A stretch of DNA of 64,000 nucleotides from Cloeon dipterum (GCF_949628265.1 NC_088788.1:11098001-11162000), one strand, 5' to 3'. Shown: positions 36,221 through 49,108, counted from the first letter of the stretch. Numbers and translations are program-made. The notes: generated by a model not told the origin, from the letters alone.

Positions 36221-37340
36221 TTTCCTCCTCAAACCTCCACTTCTTGAGGAGATGCACCAATCTTATTATAGCGTTTACTGTTAAATTATGAATTATCTAT
36301 TTAAACAAATTTATTTCCCTTTTGCCTGTTAAAACATGTAGGCGGAGAAAATCTTGTACGCTAATTCGCAGCAGCTAACAAATTGTTTTGTCACTCTTTA
36401 CCTTGTTAGAAGTTCTCCTAGAAGTGACATTGACTATGATTGGATCTTTTGAAAAATCTATTTTTGTTATGTTTTGTTTTGTACGTTGATAACCAAGCCT
36501 TAAATCGCTTTCGCAGCTGCGATTGCCAGTAACTGCTCACAATGGAACACTAATTCGAGTGTTACAAAAACGCTCTACAATTAAATTCAACCCTTAGTGA
36601 GAAGTTACTGGCAGTCGCCGCTGCCACAGCGAAATGCTGATGTATGTTAATCGATCGCGCTCTTTCAAAACTGCAACTGGTAAGCATAGGTGATTTAAAA
36701 TCAATGCTTCTGTTAGTTCCACAAGGTCTTGCAATAATGCAACAAGTATAAATTAGCAAGCGTGACAGGATCATGCTTGCCAGCAGGGACCTGAGTTATT
36801 CTAAAGGCCGCCCAACTGGAATGTACTTTGTCAGGGCACTGCCTGCTATACAATAAGAATAAAAACATCTTGTTTTGCGGAGGAAACAATAAATTGAAAA
36901 ATTGTATAAATATAATGAGATGGCTTTTAAATTCATACGTCAACCGAATTGTAATTAATTTTGTAGTTTATTTACTATATATACATATTATGATACAATA
37001 GAATTTGTGCAACGCAAGGCAAGGCCAAAATCAACTCACAGATGAAAATAAAAACGCCTTGGATTTAGGGGACAATGAGTACAAAATTAAATGGGACAGT
37101 CAGTCTGATGAAACTGTTTGTTGGCGTTAAAAGTAATCAGAAAGTAGTTAACAACATTTAAAATAATGCATCTATGCATGACCAGATATATTCATGAATT
37201 GCGGCATCTGTCTAAGATGCCAACCAGCATAATCCTGAAGTTGGTTAAGACAGTCCACATCAGTCTTCTATCACAATTAAACAACACGCGTGTAAGCACC
37301 ACATCAGCTTTGTGGGGAAGCGAAGTTTTCAGCTAAGCAC
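36221..37340. other. Convergent 3' regions of MKK4 and cytohesin
   Basis: AATAAA for MKK4 at 36888-36893, and TTTATT (minus-strand AATAAA, cytohesin) at 36967-36972. This implies 3'UTRs of about 680 and 370 nt whose ends nearly meet. No additional exon or repeat is seen. Confidence 0.5.
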
Positions 37341-40300
37341 TTAACTATTTCCGTGATGCGAGTTGGTTTTCTGAGCCTTCTTTTTCCTCTGTGCCAGCAT
37401 GTCGTAGAAAGGATTGTGGCTGATGCTCTGCCTACAATACAGATAAATTAGCATTCTAAATTGGACTTTTATGAATATCACTCGCCTGACGCATTTAATC
37501 CAATCATCTTTTTCTTCTTCTGTGGCGGCCGACATTCGATACACGGTGTGCTTGCCTGTGAAAATTTTCACTCCGTTATCACACAATTTTTAATTTACTT
37601 TGCACAAAAATACCTTCAACGACTTTTCCTTCAGAGTCGGTTTTGCAAGCTTTGATAAACTCCGTCCCCGACGCATGCAGTTCAAAACAGTGAGACTTCT
37701 GCCGGTCCTGCGCCTCGCGAACCTGGATATTCTCCAAGGGGATGATCCCCCGGGGTTCCTTGTCTGTCGTGTACTCAAAGTAGTAGAGGCAGTTGTCGTT
37801 CAGGATGAACCAGCGCCTCTTCCAGCTCTTGATCCGGCCGCCTTGCTTCCACAGCCAGCCTTCTTTGTCGGGGTTGAAGAATGTGTGCATCAGATCGTTT
37901 CCATCGTCTTCAGGGATTTTGAATGGCTCAGTTTTAATACTCTCATAGAGACTCTAGAAAGGTAGGAACCGTCAGCAACAAAGTTTATGTTGAATTCAAG
38001 ATGAAATACCTCTAGTAGTTCGCGAGGTAGATCGCCCCCGTCATTGATTCCCCGATTCATGGAGATAAACTGCTCTACGGATGGTTTCTCTTTGACACTG
38101 GGATTGTGAAGACTTGTATTGAGCATGATGATGGCAAATGATAGAACGTAGCATGTGTCTGGAAAATAAAAACAAGTGAGTAAAAGAAGGGTTCAGGTCA
38201 AGCATAACTCACCCGTGGTGGTGAAAATGTCTGGGTTATGCTTGCAATAATGCTGCGCGAAACACTCCATCATACGATCAATCTTTTGGGCTTCACCAGG
38301 AAGACGAAAACTCCATAAAAATTGTCTGGAATAATGTTTCCCCGATTATACAACATGGTGGTTGAAATGATAAGGGCTGCTGCAGTACCTAAGCGCCTGA
38401 ACCAGGATAAGATCAGAAAAGTCGTGAAGGGCCACAAATGCGCGGAGGACAGCTTCATTGAATTCACTGCGCTCTCCCAAATAATCTCCAATGGCAGTCT
38501 TGTTGAGGCCTTCTCCTTTGTACAGAAACTGGGCGACACTCTCTGCAGTTCCGTGCACCAGGCCGTGCTGGATCAGGAACTCCAGCCCCTTCTTTGGGTC
38601 CATGTTGAACTTCTTTCTGCCCATGGACATTTGCTTGTTGTACGTATTATTTTTGCTGCAACAGATATACATGATTTTAATGACTTGAGTCCAAATTTTA
38701 ATGAGTTGAGTCTATCTTCGTATTTAATCAAGTTTGTTTTTGTTTGTTTGTTTGTTTAGCTTAGAACATTGGAGTTTGGCCATGGAACACAGCAACAAAT
38801 ATGTATAAATAAACAGCCGTTGTACAGAATAAGAACGAGATATTTAATTTTTCCTCGCAAATTTTTAATTTCATAAAATTTGTGCACGTGTTTTTTGTTA
38901 TTTTAATTGATGATATTCTTTGTCTGTAATATTTTGATGCATGAACAACAAACATTAATAATATCTTTCAAAATAATATCATCTCTAATTACCTCTCGTC
39001 CGCAGACTCCATCTGCTCCATTTCCGTGACAACCTCGCTGAGCTCATCTTTGAATTGCTGCAAAGAGGTAAAATAACGGTTGCAGTGCTCGGAAACGAAA
39101 AATTGACACCGTCATTTGTGTTAGTACATGCATCGAGTGATTGGCCCAAAAGAAAGAAAAGAGGAAAACAGGGTTAGTGCTTGGAAAAATAATAAATGAA
39201 AGTCATGAAATCACAAACTACAGGTGGGTGAATGTGTCTGAAAGGGTTGGCATTACAATGAAAAGGACGGGGCGTGAGTTGTGCTTGCATCACGTATTTT
39301 GTCATTCACATCAACCAACACGGAAAACAAGTTTACCGCAATTCGGATAATATGCTGTACACCAATCAAAAACCAAAACTATCCATAATTTAGTGCAACT
39401 TTGAACTAATGGAACTGGACCTGTTATAATTTAATACCCAGGAAATGAGATGAATGGGGAAGCAAGTAACAATTTCCTGGTTTTAATTAGAATCTCTCAA
39501 ATCCGTGGAAACACTGAGAAGGAACAAAATCAGAGTCCAGTTCGTTCCAAACCGAGAGTGCAGAGCGGTTGAGAAAGAAAAAAGAATTTGGAAAAACTGC
39601 GAGTCTGAGGGCGCAATAACAATGAACGTGTGAGTGTCGCAGGCTGGGAGGGCTGAGCACTTGTTGGGGGAGGCGGAGAGGGCGTGGGCGTTAGGTGCAA
39701 GTACCGAGACATCCAGGGTGGAGTGATGGGTGCGGGAGAATTGCAGGGTGCGCAACCAGCGCGGCACATGGTGCCCAGGGCGGGGATGGTCCGCGGCAGG
39801 GTCGCAGGCGGCGCTCTCCTCGCTAATTGCTCCCTGGACGGGCGGCCGGCGCTTCTTGCGTTCCCTCCGCAGGGAATTGAACCACGAAGTCATGTGGAGC
39901 AAGGGCAGCGGCTGCTAGTGCTGCCCCCAGCACCATTCGTGGCCGCCGCCGGACGCTCAGACACTACACCCTTTGAAAGCACACCGCCAATTTCTGGCCG
40001 ACTGCAGTCACAGAGTTTGATTGTTCGCTTTGTCTTTTGGGGTTTGCTTGCCGATCGACTAATTATTGTAACTGCCGGGCGGGCAGGCGGGCGGGTCAGT
40101 CCCCATGCTCAAGATGAGAGTGATGAAAGCCACCGACCGTTAATACCATGATTACCGACCAACCAACTAACCAAGGAGCAGTGTCAAATTAACAAAAGTG
40201 GATGGAAAATAATATAAAATCGAGTGTCGGTGTTGTGAGAGACGAACCAACTAATAAACAAGTGACCACATCACCCTGGGCACTCTCGTCAGCAGACACT

Positions 40301-42529
40301 CGCTATTACCTGGATCTCTAGCAAGAGTTCCATTTTGCGCTTGCGGATCTCCAGCAACATTCTTTGCTGCTCGTCGCTGAGGTCTGAAACAATCGAGTTG
40401 CAAAACGATTAGTCGCTCCGCTGGCAGTTTGCGGCCGCTCAAGCAGCATCATAATTGCAAGGTCTAAGGTTGCGGTTCGCACGTCCTCTTTCTCTCGCTC
40501 GCTCGCGTCGCGCCGACCCTTTCTCTGCAGCCGTTCTGTTCATTTCGAGCGACGCACTCGCGATTTGCATTTCTTGCCACACACGCGCTTGCCGCTTATC
40601 TCACTCGCCGCAGCTACGCGTTATTATTATTATTTATTTATTCATCCCGTCCGCGCAGACTTATGAAACTACATAGTCCCGTGTAGAGCAACATTTACTT
40701 GCCAAACAGATACATTTTTTTGCGCGCTGGCACGTTTTTGTTTGTGATTTACAAAGTGAGGCAAGGACAAATTCAGTTAAAACCTAAAGACAAACGTGTT
40801 GATAGATAAGGTAGTGACGTTGTTCAATTTTGCTGCTCTCCAAAGACATTTCTGCGGTCAGATAAACTCTCCGGAAAGTTGAATGAACGCATCCGTCAAA
40901 TATTTGAACAGGAGGCACGTTAAAGACCGTAATAATCTATTTATATAAGTGCCTGGAAACAGCGGCAAATTGATATCAAGAAAAGAGGCAAAATGAGGTA
41001 TTTTCAACGGCTTCTTTTCCTGATCTTGATCCACACGCTTCAATAAAAAAATAATTAATCACCTGTACAGTAAAAGTTGTTCCAAATTGGATTGTTTACG
41101 AGGGGAAAACAGTTTTACAAATACTACGTAAATTAAAAAAAACAACAAACTACGTCGCAGCTTACAGAGAAAACAAACACACTTTCAACTGACGCAATCT
41201 CCAAAAAGCTCTCAGGCCGTGCTTTTCTAATGTAGCCCACTAAAATGTCACACACTTGGGAACTCGGTGTAACGTCGGCTGAGGTTAGAATTTCACTAAT
41301 GGGAAATTTCTTTCCGATGCATTAGCGGGAGGAGGAGTGGCGGATTTCCGAGGGCAGCAGTGAATCAGCTCGATTAACTATCACAAAGCAGTGCTCCAGT
41401 TGTGTCGTCAAGGAGGAAAGTGTGTGTACGCATGATAACCGCCGTATCAATTCCGTTTCCTTTCCAATACTTGACATTCACATAGCTTCGCCAGCCGCAC
41501 ATTTGTGTATGTATTTAATTCATTAGCCTGACTATGAGCAGCGTTTGTGCAAACCGTGAATCACGCTGATTCTGAGAGCGGGTGCTTATCTGCAGGCGCG
41601 AGAGCGAAGCGGCCTAACTGAGAAGAGCGAAAATAAACAACAACAACTCAGCACCATTATCATTTCGATGCGAGACGGAGATACGCCATACGCCGGCGAA
41701 ATGAGTCGAGCGCCGAGAAAGTACACTCTTGAGAACAATTGCATTCCTTGTGAGTTATGCTGGGCCACTTGTTTTTAACTGAGAGCGGCAGCAATCAAGT
41801 TCCCGTGGTGTGGTGTTTCGTCCGATATAAGTAAAAGTTTCTGGTATCTTCATTTTTTGAGAAATTAGTGATTTTACTCATTTTGATGTAAAAATCTTGC
41901 GTTCATTCCATGGATCACGGTGAAATAATGTGAAAACGCACGGACAAATTACACATTTGGCACCTCAATTAAATTTAATGATTTCCCTATATGAGCATTT
42001 TATGTCAGAACAGTGTCCTTGCTTTTTAACACGTTAATCTGTTAGGCTTTCCTCGCTTGAGTACTGTAAAATTTCGTTCCTGGAATGATTTTCTCGTTGC
42101 TCAAATGCGACTTTAAAAATACAACGAACTATTTCCGTGTGAAAAAATAAGCTTATCATATAATACATTTAAGAGGTCACTAAACTGCAATGGATTGCTA
42201 TTTAAAAACTTTTGTTTAGCACAATCGGGTATTTTATCGCAAACTTAACCAAATTGATAAAAGATATAAAATTCGTTTAAATCACATTAACATCACGTCA
42301 TATCGATAACTCGGAGTAATTTCGTAGTTAAATACATAATCTAATCGATTTGAAGCACGCAAATTGCTTCCGACAGACGCCAAAATTAGTCTGTTCTCTT
42401 TTGAGCTATTTTTGACGTGGACAGCCGGCCGAGGATGGCCAGACTGCAATCAGTCTGCATCTGGCAATTAAGAGCCGCTTTTGAGTGGCTGCAGACACCC
42501 CTTAAATTCTGACAAAACAAGCCGACTGG

Positions 42530-42576
<47 letters not shown>

Positions 42577-45500
42577 AATGGAATGTGGCAAGATTTAACG
42601 AATCTTGTCAGAGTCACGATGGTCGGTTTAATTTTCCTCGAGCATGCCTTCGATTGCAAATAACAAACTGACTTAGTCACTTCAAAAATAAAAGAGCTTA
42701 TTCCAGAGAAGTAGAGAAAATCATGCAACCTTGCGATGAAACTAAGTTATGGAGGATTGCGTTAGACCCTCAAGAATATCAGATTGTTTTTCAATGCGGT
42801 GCAAAACAAAGAGCGGCAAGCTGTGGAAATCTATAAAATACGTAACTTATTTTGCATTTAGAATTAATTAAAGTCGAGCAAATAAGAGATAAACGATAAT
42901 AACGAATTAAATAAAGCTAATATATAAATTTAATGGATACAAAATTGGATAAAAATTACGGGAGGAGTGTGCTCAAGTCGCCAAGGAACGGAATTTATTG
43001 TTGTTTTTTTTTTTCAAATTAGTTGATTAAGGTCGCAAAAATTATGATTCATGAAAATTAAAGAAAAGTTTGTCAGTAATTTTAAATGTGTTTCATTTAT
43101 TTTAAAGAAAGCGTTTGCTGTGGAAATTGAATTAACAAATGCACGGTAGCGATCTTTAAGATTAAGAAAAATCATAAATTAAATGAGGAAAGGCTCCCGT
43201 TTTCACTATAGTTATCCTACTTATGAAAAATGACTCTCAGGGAGAAAATTAAACTGCTACAATAATAGGTCACTTCCATAGAAAATTTTCAATGACACTA
43301 TTAAAAGTAGCCTTTGTTTCCGAGAAGAAGGGAATTCTATTCGGAAACCCCCGTGTAAATTAACAGCCACAAAACATGATTCATCGTCTGGTAAAAATAA
43401 TTAACCCCGCATGGAAGGAAAAATGACAACCACTGACAATGAACTTCACACGCAACATTACCGGCGCGTGAGTCACATTTCGCAATGGCCCCCTGAAGCC
43501 AAAACACGAATGCAAAAGAGACGTGAAGCAGCAATGATAATAATTACGTTCGGGCCAGTGAGTCACTTCACTTCACGCGTTCCCTGGAGACTAAAACGCA
43601 AATCAAACAAAATAATCTAAGTTTTCTAATCTCGTTTTCACAGAGAAAAGAGGTGTTCGTTCGTAGCCTCTCCTTGGAGTCAAGTCAACAGACGGGCTGT
43701 CACTCGGGTTGTAAATTTTGGAAGTGATAATTTCCACCTAGACGCGGTTGAGTGGCACAGGACAAGGCGTTATTATTATTTTTGTAACAGTATCCATTCC
43801 GCAGACAGACGCAATTGGAGACGAACGTGTGTTTATTTTGCCCCATTGTGTACTGTGTACTGTGTATGAATTGTCGATTCTAAGAACGTGCGTGGCGTGA
43901 CGTCAGACTCGGCAAATAGGTCTTTATGAGCTGGATAAGAAATACAAACGCGGCTGTTGTTCGCTCTCTTCCTAAATGTCCAAATAAGAGCGGGCAAATG
44001 AGCCGAATAGAGTTTGGCGCGAAATGGTTCTTAAGACTAACTGGGAGAGAGCGTTCCGATTGAAATCCGCTGAATACTTGCTCTCTGAAAGGAACATTAA
44101 TTTCATGTAATAATGTTGAGTCATTGTGAACAATCCCATTTTTACTAAAATTTGTCCATTGACCCTCAGCACGAATCCAAAAAAACAATAATAAAAGATT
44201 ATTATACAAACAGTTTCATGTCTACAAAATCGCTAAAAACAATAATAAGAAGTGAAACTCAATACTTCTTGTGAAATGATAAATTATCCTTGGCAACCAG
44301 GGATAACATAAAAAACACAGCTTTGACAGCTAATCACTCTCTGTAGGATTTGCCAATGTGCATCCCTTAGGGAAGAATATTTAATTACAACCGTCAAAAT
44401 ATCTAAAATAGTGGTTTTACCCAGCAATGCTTGTTTTGTGTTATAATAGTAGGAAACAACCGAAATTTACGGGCTGTCTGTTTTTGACTGTATCTACTTT
44501 AAAAACACAAAACAAGCGTTGCTGGCTAAAACCACCATTGTATGGATGTTTTGACTGTCCTAACTAAACATTCTTCCTTAAAGGATGCACATTGGCAAAT
44601 CATACAGAGAGTTATTAGCTGTCAAAGCGGTGTTTTTCATATCCCTGGTTGCCAAGGATTTTACCATTATAAAAGTATTGACAATGAGTTTCGTTTATTA
44701 TTGGTGTTCCCTTCGAATTAATTACCTTTTTACTGCACTCTTGCGGATTTTTTATACTTGCTGAAATAGCACAATAGGTACACATTACAAGGTGCACTGG
44801 CAATATTTTTCTTCAATTAATTAAATAAAATTATTATCGACGTGAACTATGAATGAGAGAAAATTCTAACGAAATTGAAGGCAGGAAAAATATTTTAAAA
44901 TTATAACTCAACCAGGCAGCAGAATTTTCTACCTACGAGCCGCTAATTTTATATTTAATATAATTTTATATATAAATCGAAAAATGCATTTCTTACGCGA
45001 AAAAAAATTGTTAAAAATCAGCTGATGAAAATTTATAAGCACAGTAGTTATAATCCCTAAAATGAAAAGTAGCAATTAAAATAATCTTAAATGTTGGTTC
45101 AAACTGTTTGTGTTGAAAGTAAACATATATAAGCCTCTACCATCATCAATTATTTTGGCATCATACAGAAGCTCCGTTACTGAATTATAAGTTAGTATTT
45201 TTTTAGGTCACGCGTGGAATCAAAATTTATTTAACTACGACAACATCTGCCTGAGCCACTTTGCAGAATTGCGGATCTACAGTTATTTGACTTGTCCACG
45301 CTCAAATGCGTAAAAAAACGTTAATAATGCTCGTGTTTGGGCAGTAAACAGATGCTCTGCTTGCGTTGGGACCGAAGAGCGTTTGCACGCAAGTGTGTGC
45401 TTTGTGTAATTAAAAGTAGCAATAATTTATCGGGTGGCAGTACAACAGGTTTCGGTCTTCGACCAGCTTCCTCGAGCCATACAAGTGCGGCGACAAGCCA

Positions 45501-46007
45501 AAACAGCATGCAAACCGGACCTATAGGCTCGATTGGGCTTACGAATACGCAAGTCGCGGGCCCGATTTGCATGTGTGCAATAAAAATTGGGACGGCAATT
45601 GAATGCTAATCAGGAACAACGGCTGTAATGTCGCTGACCGCAACTTCCTCCCGAAATCAATGGCCTGCGGCGAGCGCGGAGCGCGGCCTGCGATCGCCAC
45701 TTTGTACTTGCGAAAAAAAAACAAAACACAATTTACAATTTAGGGAGCGGGTCAATAAAATGCGTGATCAAAATCGTTGCCATTGATTGCTGCGAACGAA
45801 GGGTTGGCGCAATTCGGAGCGAGGGCCGTGCTGGGCGGGATAAACATAGCTGTTTCCGCAGTGTTTTGGTCCGATTAGATTAAGCGAGATCGCGAGTGAT
45901 TCGCGTTCCAGTAAAAAACAAGGCCGCCTGTTCTCACCTGAAATGTTGAAAGTGTCCGAAGTGTTCATTTTCTTGGCGGTTAAAGCGTCATTGTAGTCTT
46001 TCCACAT
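37341..46007 (-). CDS. step: Cytohesin/steppke Arf guanine-nucleotide exchange factor
   Basis: Sec7-PH exchange factor that activates Arf GTPases at membranes and modulates insulin/EGF signalling. Nine exons: 45938-46007, 40310-40383, 38993-39057, 38389-38655, 38213-38325, 38010-38158, 37614-37953, 37486-37555 and 37341-37431, giving 412 residues (human about 400). Order: coiled coil ([18 protein letters not shown]), Sec7 domain ([18 protein letters not shown]; the glutamic finger in [19 protein letters not shown]), PH domain ([44 protein letters not shown]), and a basic C-terminus (QRKKKAQKT). Intron 1 is 5.5 kb. The penultimate intron uses a GC donor (CAG|GCGAGT) and is the only one that keeps frame. 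It is head-to-head with ATF2. Confidence 0.96.
38739..38757. repeat. (TTTG)n short tandem repeat
   Basis: Several TTTG units in a row inside a cytohesin intron. Confidence 0.7.
39058..40309 (-). other. Cytohesin intron 2 with a GC-rich core
   Basis: A GC-rich island at about 39650-39990 stands out in an AT-rich intron. On the minus strand it contains an ATG near 39891 opening a long codon-like frame that begins [20 protein letters not shown]. It could be an alternative first exon and promoter of cytohesin, but no donor of phase 0 with good consensus is evident, so this stays unproven. Confidence 0.3.
42537..42571. repeat. (AG)n microsatellite
   Basis: About 17 perfect AG/GA dinucleotide units in cytohesin intron 1. 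The flanking open frames on both strands are produced by the repeat and are not genes. Confidence 0.9.
43898..43905. promoter_or_regulatory. Palindromic CRE in cytohesin intron 1
   Basis: Perfect TGACGTCA, the 8-bp site bound by CREB/ATF homodimers and ATF2/Jun. It is a single short site with no flanking support. Confidence 0.35.
44275..44668. mobile_element. Large foldback (MITE-like) element in cytohesin intron 1
   Basis: Left arm 44286-44440 and right arm 44506-44659 are reverse complements over about 154 nt, roughly 85% identical by eye. Shared blocks include ATCCTTGGCAACCAGGGATA, TTTGACAGCTAAT, TTTGCCAATGTGCATCC and CTTGTTTTGTG. Weaker pairing extends outward to 44275 and 44668. The loop is only about 65 nt and nothing in it is coding. 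The structure fits a non-autonomous foldback DNA element; the superfamily is not recognised and no target duplication is certain. Confidence 0.8.
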
Positions 46008-46453
46008 CGGGTTGGACGCTGAAATCGGTGCTCAGGCCCGAGGTTTCCTGCGACCATCAACAAATCGCAACCACAACCTTTGTTCTTTCAGTTATTTTCT
46101 CTGTGCAGCCAGCAGGCAGGCAGCAGCCAGTAGCAAATAATCCCCACCCCTTTCGGCCTGCATTCCTGGATAATGACGTGCGAGACACCTAGCGGCCAAG
46201 CTCACGTTAGGATTAATTTGATAATCAATCAGCTGATTGGCTGACGTGCTCCCGAGTCTGATGATATGATTGGTTGAATGAGCACCAGATCAATGTGGCC
46301 ACCACAAGGGGGTGTGTGTTGGCTAGACTGCAACCGCAACCTGACTGATGCAAAACATGTCAGGGTGCAGTCACTAGCTTTTACTAGAATTCCTACCTTT
46401 TAGCGCAATATAATGTCGTGAATTGGAATAAACTTGGATAAAAATTAAACAAG
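46008..46453. promoter_or_regulatory. Bidirectional promoter of cytohesin and ATF2
   Basis: Only 446 nt separate the two divergent start codons. Two TGACGTG sites (CRE half-sites) lie at 46174-46180 and 46242-46248. The left side is GC-richer and TATA-less; an AGCAGGCAGGCAGCAGCC stretch lies near 46110. Confidence 0.55.
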
Positions 46454-48927
46454 ATGACAGACCCCGAAAAACCTTTTGTGTGCACCGAGCAGGGTTGTGG
46501 AATGGTGAGTAGAAAGTATGCTCCTCGAAGGCTTTCTCTATTGTGGTTGTCAATAATATTTTGCAGACCTTCACCAACGAAGACCACCTGACGGTTCATA
46601 AAAAGAAGCACGAGATGAGCTTATCAATTGCAGGAAAAAGTGCTTTTGTTGGTATGTTACGGTAGAAATGATAGATTTTGCGGTAGCAATTTAACATCTG
46701 TTTCTTAACAGATCAAACACCAACACCGACCAGATTTTACAGATATGGAGAAGAAGTTGGCCTTTTCCAAGATCTCCAGAATGTGAATCCTTTTGAAGAG
46801 CAGTTCAAAAAGGCGGCAGAGGCCGTCAAAATGGGTGACACGCCTCTCCAGGTGAGAAACACCTCAATTATATATTAATCAAGTTTTAACTTTGCTTCAA
46901 TCCTTTAAAGCCTGAGCCCATGTCTGGGCCTATTGATGACACATTGCATACTCCTCAAGTTATGCCTCTTCCATCTGTGCACCTGGAGTCGCCAGAAGTG
47001 AACAACCACAGCGTCATAGCGATGTCACCAATCCTTTCCTCGGGCATAGAGATGGATAAAATCGTCGAGAACATGGAGGAAGACGTGCTGATTCCCCAAG
47101 TCGTGGAGCAGACTACCATTGTACCTGCGGCCCCTCTAGCAGAAAACGCTGTGGAGGAGGAAGCGCCTGTTCAAGTCATTGTCAACCAGGATCCTTCTGC
47201 TGTGAACACCCAGAAGTATTTGCCTCTTATACAACTACCTGATGGCAGATATGTCACCATGGCCGGGGAGCCAGTGCAACCCTCCAACTTGCCTTCTGTT
47301 GTTATTCAGTGCGCCTACACCACCGCTAATGTGAGTAATTCAAAATCTTCCCCAATGTCTTGTTTTTAATTCATCAAAATCTGTCAAGGGATCGTTTTTC
47401 TGTCAGTCACAAATTTTTTGGAATACATCAGGAAATAATATTTATAGTGCCTCCTATTAATCTGTAGGAGTTGGTATTGGTTGAATGAAACACGACAAGT
47501 AACTTTAACTCTTTACTTTATCTCACAAAATCAAGAAGAGGTCGTAAAATCCAGTGTAAGAACTTCACGTCATGACGTGGAGTTTATTTGAATCACATTA
47601 ATTGTTCTGTACAATAATTACACCAATTAGTTTGAAAAGTAATTTGTCACTTATTAAGAATACTTAGTTAAAGTCAATTTGGTCAGAGTAAAATTAAATC
47701 AAATGATCTGAAACTTGATATTCTGAAACTTACTGTGGAAACGTCTATTAGATTCTAGTATGTAGCAATTGAGACTTTTGCAAGTTATTTTTTTTTTAAA
47801 TTTGACAAATGGAAATTATCATTTGACAAAACTGTGCTTATTTTGTCAAAATTAACAAGTTTTGCTAATTTTATTAGAATAAACTGACAAGGCTCCCTTT
47901 TTGTCATTCCAGCCTGGCAGTGTGATAGCTGACAATCCAGTACCTGCTGCTAGTAGCCATATCCCGGTAGAGTCTGTCTCTGGACCGTCCACTATACATA
48001 TTTTGCCAAAACCAAGTGCTCCCATTCCACCTCCAAAAATCTCGCTTGCCAAAGAGGTACGATCCAGACTTAATTTTAAGGGCCCCTAGGATAACTTTGA
48101 TTCTGATTTCAGAAATTAAAAGAGAAGGTGAGCAGAAAGAGAGTGACGCAAACTTTGCCCACTATAAATCAGCCAGTCAATCAAGTACGTTTGAAGGGAT
48201 CTTTTAATTTTATGACATTTCTTAATCTTGTCACGTCTTCCAGGAACCTGCAAAGCCATCAAAGGCGAACAAAACTCAGATCTCAAAAAAACACGAAGAT
48301 GATAAAACTTCTAAAAAATTAGAAAGAAATAGGTATGTATTTTTGTCACAACCCAAAACAAACAGTCTAAAGATTTGATTAATATTGCAGAGCCGCAGCA
48401 GCGAGGTTTAGAAAAAAGAAAAAGAACATGGAAAACGCTCTTGTGCTTCGAGTTCAAGCTTTGGAAGAGAAAATCAAGGACTTGCAGAATGAAAACCGAC
48501 AAATAACGAGCCAAATGATTTTCTACAGGACTGAGGCAGCAAACGCCAAAGATCTCCTTTTGGCTCACAGAGACTGTTCTGTCACCAGGCAAATGAACAG
48601 AAGTAAAACTGTCAGAAAACCAGTTAAGGACCTGCTTCTTCTATTCACATGATTTCAGCTGATGTTATCGCTGTTGTCGATTCTTCCACCCAAAACAACG
48701 AAGTGTTTGCGGCGAATCAAGAATTAGTCGACTCCACTGGTGAAATCAGTGATTTGCCGACCGTGAAAGAGTCCATCACCGTGAGAAGAGCGTCCACAAA
48801 CAAAGCACCCAGCCTGGCACCCCTGATGATCATCAGGCAAAACAGTGGAGACGGAGGAGGGGTTCTGCGGTACTGTTCTAGTGATACGGTCATTGTGGAA
48901 AACTTTCAGAGAGCTAATACAGATTAA
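46454..48927 (+). CDS. Atf-2: ATF2-type bZIP transcription factor
   Basis: Stress-activated CRE-binding factor downstream of JNK/p38. Nine exons: 46454-46504, 46567-46651, 46712-46851, 46911-47330, 47913-48056, 48113-48184, 48244-48332, 48391-48602 and 48659-48927, giving 493 residues. The N-terminus has the ATF2 C2H2 zinc finger (CTEQGCG, then TFTNEDHLTVHKKKHEM) and the activation motif DQTPTPTRF, whose two Thr match the JNK/p38 sites of human ATF2 (Thr69/71). The bZIP basic region is KLERNRAAAARFRKKKKNME, followed by a heptad zipper (LVLRVQALEEKIKDLQNENR) and the ATF2-type LLLAHRDCSVT after it. The basic region has Phe and Ala where human ATF2 has Cys and Ser. Confidence 0.95.
47566..47579. 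promoter_or_regulatory. Perfect 14-bp palindrome with two CRE half-sites
   Basis: CACGTCATGACGTG in the ATF2 intron between exons 4 and 5. It reads as two back-to-back TGACGTG half-sites. Possible autoregulatory site; this is inference from motif alone. Confidence 0.35.
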
Positions 48928-49108
48928 TGTGGGTTTTGTTGTGTAATCTTTTGTTAACTACTTGATTACTGTCCTATATTACGTGAATTCAATTTTTCTT
49001 GACTTTGACAACTTAAAATAATAACATGCATTTGACCTCTTAAGGTTACAGCAAAAACCTTTTCATATTTATTGTGTTGTTACCATTTCTTAGGTGCCTT
49101 AACAGTGA

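Larger units (their letters stand above)
40384..45937 (-). other. Cytohesin intron 1 (5.5 kb)
   Basis: No coding exon is supported. It contains an (AG)n microsatellite at 42537-42571, a perfect CRE at 43898-43905, and a large foldback element at 44275-44668. Its length contrasts with the 50-80 nt introns elsewhere in the gene, so it is a likely home for enhancers. Confidence 0.6.

Noticed and set aside
39684-40151. 155-codon plus-strand open frame
   Set aside because: It lies in a GC-rich intronic island opposite another open frame, has no family similarity and no splice logic. Treated as a composition artefact.
42468-42728. Open frames over the (AG)n tract
   Set aside because: Serine/leucine or arginine/glutamate runs are created by the microsatellite itself.
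44286-44659. Pre-miRNA in the cytohesin intron
   Set aside because: Arms of about 154 nt are far longer than a pre-miRNA hairpin. A foldback transposon is the simpler reading.
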